A stretch of 64,000 nucleotides of DNA. Origin: Panorpa germanica (lineage: Eukaryota > Arthropoda > Insecta > Mecoptera > Panorpidae). The translations under genes were made by a program, and so were the position numbers. Positions 58,821 to 64,000 of this stretch are shown here, one piece after another. The number at the start of each line of letters is the position of its first letter. Position 1 is the stretch's first letter. The notes below the pieces were generated by a model. The model made no database searches, had not been told where the DNA came from, and saw only the letters and a list, made by a program, of their open reading frames with translations. The DNA is taken from positions 124,001-188,000 of the forward strand of contig CAVMBN010000163.1 of the NCBI GenBank assembly GCA_963678705.1. The letters run 5' to 3'.

Positions 58821-61800
58821 ATGATAAATTTTATTCAATGGAATTGCAGAGGAGTCAGATATATTAAAGAGGAACTACAACATATGTTACAGAAGCATAA
58901 CATACATATATGCATACTATCAGAAACGTTTTTAACAAAAAATCTCAATTTCAACATCAAAGGCTATTTTATTGAAAGAGAAGATAGGATACAGAATACA
59001 AACTATAATCCCCACGGGGGTGTTGCTATCTTGATTCATAAATCTATAAAATATAAACGAGTAATGCTAAATAACCCATTTAATTCGGTCGAAATAGCTG
59101 GAATAATTTTAACACATAACGAAACTGATGTAATATGTATTTTATCAATCTATGCTAAACCGAATCATAAACTATCTAATTCTAATTGGTCACAGATAAA
59201 ACAACAAATAGATGTTCCTGTTATACTTGCTGGAGATTTTAACGCGACTAATCTTGCTTGGGATATAAATTGTCCAGGTAGCCAGTATGAAGGTAACGAA
59301 TTGTTAGATTTCATAGAAAACGAAAATCTAAATATTATCAACGATGATAAACCAACTAGAGTAAGCAATCTCAGTACAAGGGACAGTATATTGGATCTCA
59401 CATTGGTATCAATGACGTTAACACAACAAATTACTTCGTGGCAAGTTCTTGCAGATAGCTTAGGTAGTGATCACTACCCAATTTTTTTCTGTTTGAATAA
59501 CTATAATAAAGACCGTTACCGTACATCTGAATATTTAACGAGGAGAAATTTCCGAAACGCAGATTGGGAGAAATATAGCCTTGAAATAGAAAGCAGAATT
59601 TCAAACCTTAGCACAAGTGGAATCACAAGTAATCCCCAAGATGTTGAAAACAAATACAACTAATTTAGAGATGTTATTAATAATTCGGCAGACATACATA
59701 TTCCATCTACCAGATTGTATAATATAACTCCTAATAAAATAAAACCGTCTTGGTGGGACACAGAGTGCAATAAAATGATAGCTCAAAGAAAATTAGCACT
59801 AACTATTTTTAATAAAAACATGACAATGGCGAATTATTTAAATTATAAAAAACATCAAGCTTAAACCAGACGATATTTTAGAGCCAGAAAAAAAATAGAA
59901 TGGCAAAATTTCTGCGAGAATTTAAACCCAAACACAACAACCAACATTGTCTGGAATAATATAAGAAAAATTAACAATAAAAGCTATAGTACTAAAAGGA
60001 TAAGTGATAATGAAAATTTAATAGAAGAATTCATTAAAAAAAAAATTTCCACAGAACAACAATTTAAATATTACTACCACCACCACCGTAGAAGATAATT
60101 TTCTAGATAATAACATAAATAAAAATGAAGTAAATTTCGCGTTAAATCATAATAAAAACAGTAGCACAGGATTTGATAGAATAAATTACAAAATGATACA
60201 AAACTTACCTGACAATGCAATAAATCATCTTACACAAATATATAATCTGTCATTAAACACTGCTGATATACCATTAGACTAGAAAAAACATATCGTTGTT
60301 CCTATATTAAAACCAGGAAAAGATCCAAACAAAGAAGAATCATTCAGACCAATTACTTTACTATCATGAATGGGCAAAACTATGGAATCCATCATCAAAA
60401 ACAGACTGGAGTGGTATCTCGAACATCATAAAAGATTACCTGAGTTACAATTTGCGTTTAGAAAAACAAGAAGTATGCAGCATAACTTAAACATATTGAA
60501 TATCGATATTCAAAAAACCTACAGTAAAAATCATTATATGATAGCTGCTTTCATTGACATTGAAGCTGCTTATGACAATGTTAATCTAAAAATATTAAAA
60601 GAAAAAGTAGAAAACATAGGTATATCTTCCAAAATATCCAACTGGATTATAAACTACTTCCAAAATAGAGAAATAACAGTTAGATACAATAATAAGTTAA
60701 CTGGTCCTATACTATGTAATCACGGAATTCCACAAGGCTCAATATTATCTCCCTTATTATTCAACATATACACAGAAAAGTTAACAACATTATCAGATAA
60801 CAACACAACAGTACTGATGTATGCAGATGACATGGTTATTTATAGTATAGGCCATACACAAGATATAGCTTAAAACAGATTACAATCAAAATTAAGAAAA
60901 CTAGATATTTTACTAAAGGAAATCAAATTAAATATATCGTCAGAAAAAAGTAAAATAGTTATATTTACAAGGCATAGAATAAACTGCAGTCCAAAAATAA
61001 CCATCAGAAACAAAAATATAACTGTTAGTTCAAATACCAAATTTCTGGGTATATTCTTTGATACGAAAAGCACTTGGGCGAAAGAAATTGCACATATTAT
61101 TAACAAATGTCAAAAAGGCTTAAATTTGATGCGATGTATAGCAGGATACAAATGGGGCGCACACCCAACAACCTTAATAAAAATATATAAAGCTATTGTT
61201 AGACCGCATATTGACTATTCTAGTACTATGATCTGCACCGCAAATAACTCAAGATTAAAAAAAATTGAAATTATACAAAACAAATGTTTAAGAATAATAT
61301 TAGGTGCAATGGTTTCAACACCAATCCAAATCCTCAACTATCAAACTAATATTCTTCCAGTAAATATCAGAATACAACAAATATCAGACAGTTTCTTTTG
61401 TAAAAACAGACATAACTCATGTGGCCCCTTAAATACAAGATTATCTAAACTATATGTTCTTTATAATAAACCATATTGGACAACTCATAAAAAACCGGCA
61501 CTTTTAACTAGTTTTGATAGATATAATAACTTGAACTTAGAGGTACACAACATTATACCTTTTTTCAAATTTCCATCAGAAATAAGCATGACAACAATAC
61601 ATACAGAAATAAATTTGTTCAAGAAGAATGACAGCAAGGAAATAATTTATCAAAAATATATGGAATATATAACAAAAGATGATATAAATTGGAGTATATG
61701 GTTTACCGATGGTTCATTCGAAAAAAACTCTAAAACTGGAGGAATTGGCATTTTCAATTATAATACAGATCAACAGTACAAATACAAACTTAACAATATC

Positions 61801-62550
61801 ACAAATTCTTATAATACAGAAATAACAGCAATAATGAAATTATTAGAAATAATACAAAACACTGACAATAAAAATATAATAATCTTTACTGATTCTCGTA
61901 GTATTTGTGTATCTTTAAATAACAATAAATTAAAAAACAATAACAATAACAAAATATGTTCAATTAAAGAATATCTTTTAAAAATGGAAAAAAGTGATAT
62001 CAATGTTAAACTCATTTGGATTCCTGGACATGTAGGCATAAAAGGGAATGAAATGGCTGACAAACTTGCCAAAGAAGCTTGTGTAGATGGAGAAATAATC
62101 GAAATAAATTGGTCAATAAATGATTCCAAAAAAATAATTAAAGAAAATTGTATGGCAGATTGGCAGAATATATATAATGAGAAAAGTCAAAGTACTGGAA
62201 AGTTGTTTTTTGCAGCGAATCAAATAATTCCAACAACCACATGGTTTAATAAAAATCATTCACGGAGATATATTTCAACAAATTGTCGAATGAAATCTGG
62301 GCATTCTAGATGTCCAGCTCATCTATACAAAATAAAGATAAAAGACACACCAAATTGTAGATGTGGAGAAGAAGGTTCTTTGGACCATATAATTCTAGGG
62401 TGTCATCTTTTAACATCAAAAATTGATAGACTTTTAAATGATTTATGTAATGTAGCACAGTTCCCAGTCAACATGTCCTGTTTAATGAAAAGTGAAGCAA
62501 CGGCGGAAATAGTAACTATCTTTGTGATAGAAAATAATATAGAAGTGTAA
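58821..62550 (+). pseudogene. LINE ORF2: APE endonuclease - RT - RNase H (five stops, one frameshift)
   Basis: About 1,240 codons from ATG 58821. Endonuclease (58821-59520): QWNCRG, LSETF, GGVAILIH, AGDFNATN, SILDLTLVS, GSDHYPI. RT: STGFDRINYKMIQNL (~60165), FRPITLLS, FAFRKTRSMQHN, AAFIDIEAAYDNV (motif A), HGIPQGSILSPLLFNIY (motif B), YADDMVIY (motif C, 60823), FLGIFFD. RNase H (61690-62090): FTDGSF, YNTEITAI, FTDSRS, IPGHVGIKGNEMADKLA, all four acidic residues present. C-terminal Cys/His segment CPAHLY...CRCGEEGSLDHIILGC. Breaks: TAA 59661 and 59862, frameshift in an A run near 60040, TAG 60280, TGA 60367, TAA 60871; 61126-62550 is open. The EN nicks the target and the RT primes on it. Confidence 0.92.
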
Positions 62551-62740
62551 TATAAGTTAGAATATTTTATTTAGTATGTATTTCATTTTAAGTTTAATTT
62601 TTTAAAAAGAATCAATTTATTTGTATTTATTAGAATAATTATAATTTATATGTAAATTTTTTATATAATTTTACAAATAAAATTCTATGGCAAGAAGGCT
62701 GAATAAGCCAAAGCCTAAATAAATAAAAAAAAAAAAAAAA
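62551..62740 (+). other. LINE 3' UTR and A-rich tail
   Basis: AT-rich 3' UTR with AATAAAATT near 62677; the last part, GGCTGAATAAGCC followed by AAAGCCTAAATAAATAAA, could fold as a short stem (GGCT/AGCC) and ends in ~15 A. The stem is probably what the RT recognises, by analogy with other elements. Confidence 0.7.
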
Positions 62741-63571
62741 TGCATTCATCTCTTTGGCAATATATTTGGTATCGTCTCCAGACTTTTATCCTACAGCCGC
62801 ATTAACTTTAAATCCTCGAAATTTGTCGCATTAATTTTAAATCATCAAAATTTGATTTTTTCAGTTCTAGCGTAATTTGTACTTGAGTAAGTGCATGAGT
62901 GATTTTTAAATCTAAAGAAATTGTCCTAAATATCACTTGCACCACTTCTGTAGATACAGTTCTGCAACAACGCGTCATGGTCAATAACATAGTTCCTTGC
63001 ATGGAAGATCAGGAAGATTGATCCTGTAATACCATGCCGAAGCACAATACACAACTATTAGCATAAATGCCCCCTTGTATAGTGTCGGCATAGTTGCCGA
63101 GTTTAAGCTTTATTCCGTCCTTGTGACACGCGCAAGGTGTGTTACAAGTTTATCATTCGTTGTTACTGTATTTGTTTCGTAGCTTTGTAGCTTCAAGAAA
63201 CTACAGCTTTTATATACAGCAGGTCGAGAACGGTTTTCTAGGCTTTCTGTACTATTTGCACCGATAAGGGTCACATTATCGTTGGCAAAACATATGTCTA
63301 CACAACCTTTCGAGTAAGAAACACAGTTCTCGTCGAATACCATGTTCCAGAGCTCAGGCCCCATTACAGATCGCTGAGAACAACCTTTAGATAGTTGCCT
63401 TTTCATGGAACAGTAATCGGTTTGTAAAATAATGTTCGACAATGAAAATAGTTCTCCATAGCGCAGTAGACGTACCTATAGGTTTTTGCCGGTCTAATTC
63501 TTTAAAGGTCACTTGGCCACCGGACATCAACAAAGGCACACTGAATTTCTATATATATCTCATATACATAC
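62741..63571 (-). pseudogene. R1-clade RT fragment, unit 25, remaining part
   Basis: Thumb frame open only at 62808-63002; palm frame open for 110 codons (63110-63442) with STESLENRS and FANDN. Same unit as 56904-56997. Confidence 0.85.
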
Positions 63572-64000
63572 TAGTACTTATGCCTACTTACTTACCATTT
63601 GTTTGTTACCATTGAATGTTCATGAACGATCAATCACTATTTCCAAGAAAACCGCATATATTGTTCACTTAATCACTTATAACAATTAATACACTCTCAT
63701 TATTATTTAAAACACGCATTTATATAAACTAATTCTTGTGTTTTAATATTATTTATAGTTAATGTTATTCGACTTACTTGATAGTGGGCGGCAACCTTTT
63801 GTCTTCCGTATATTTGTAGTGTTTATATGAGGTCTTCCTTATATATCTCTACAGATTTTTTGAATTTTAAACCACTTGATGTTTTAGCACTAACACTAAC
63901 CTAATTATTATCACTTTTTTTGTCTATCGCACTTATGAATGTCTTATATCAAACATCAAAGTTACAAATTTGAGGTTATGTTTATAAGACCGCGTGTACC
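62741..64000. repeat. R1-derived macrosatellite, right block (~0.8 unit)
   Basis: Resumes at TGCATTCATCTCTTTGG directly after the A-rich tail of the non-LTR element, continuing the unit interrupted at 56997, and runs to the window end in the spacer (last bases are the GTGTACC variant of the CGCG motif). Confidence 0.94.

Larger units (their letters stand above)
56998..62740 (+). mobile_element. Non-LTR retrotransposon, full-length, I-type layout, inactivated
   Basis: 5' promoter, ORF1 with CCHC knuckles, ORF2 with APE endonuclease, RT and RNase H, a short 3' UTR and an A-rich tail. Flanks: TGCATTTAT before and TGCATTCAT after, a ~9-bp target duplication with one mismatch; the satellite unit is otherwise continuous across the insertion. 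EN-RT-RNase H with a CCHC ORF1 fits the I superfamily (I, Ingi, Loa, R1 group); the exact clade is not decided. Ten nonsense codons and one clear frameshift (homopolymer A near 60040) make it dead. Confidence 0.9.

Overview
This window looks like AT-rich, gene-poor repetitive DNA from an animal, most likely an insect. The assignment rests on R1-clade, I-type, Ty3/gypsy, BEL/Pao and PolB (Maverick/Polinton-like) element types, arthropod-style promoters in two of the elements (TATA plus TCAGT initiator; initiator plus DPE), and a gypsy primer site matching the 3' end of a leucine tRNA. No host gene, tRNA, rRNA or CRISPR array was recognised. The species cannot be named from the sequence.

The matrix is a tandem array of a ~1.58-1.59 kb unit (blocks 1-5184, 17388-20324, 26236-56997, 62741-64000; about 26 full or partial copies). 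About 915 bp of each unit, read on the minus strand, is a dead fragment of the reverse transcriptase of an R1-clade non-LTR retrotransposon, from palm motif A to the C-terminal WQDRW...GRPTYWF segment. The other ~670 bp is AT-rich spacer without a recognisable gene. The same active-site change (FAND) and the same thumb stop recur in every unit checked that covers these sites, so the array seems to have grown from one already dead copy. Units at the left are more diverged; between about 36 and 55 kb they form nested higher-order repeats (~4.76 kb and ~7.93 kb).

Three blocks interrupt the array. (1) 5185-17387 is a composite: the 5' LTR, gag, pol and RNase H of a Ty3/gypsy element lacking integrase and 3' LTR, joined to a relic of a PolB-bearing element (minus-strand protein-primed-type DNA polymerase B, a small acidic protein with tandem SUMO-interaction-like repeats, and plus-strand fragments including a chromodomain). 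The gypsy Pol carries, between protease and reverse transcriptase, a macrodomain closely resembling the ADP-ribosyl hydrolase TARG1/OARD1, with both catalytic residues kept; this is the most notable observation. (2) 20325-26235 is a complete BEL/Pao insertion on the minus strand with almost identical 810-bp LTRs, a 5-bp target duplication and one uninterrupted but patchwork 1010-codon ORF lacking most of the RT. (3) 56998-62740 is a full-length but inactivated non-LTR element (ORF1 with CCHC knuckles; ORF2 with APE endonuclease, RT and RNase H) inserted at a palindromic site in the satellite unit.

The reading frames belong to selfish elements, and most are broken by nonsense mutations. The block order gives a rough history: R1 fragment amplification, insertion of older elements, recent local re-amplification at 36-55 kb, and a recent BEL insertion.
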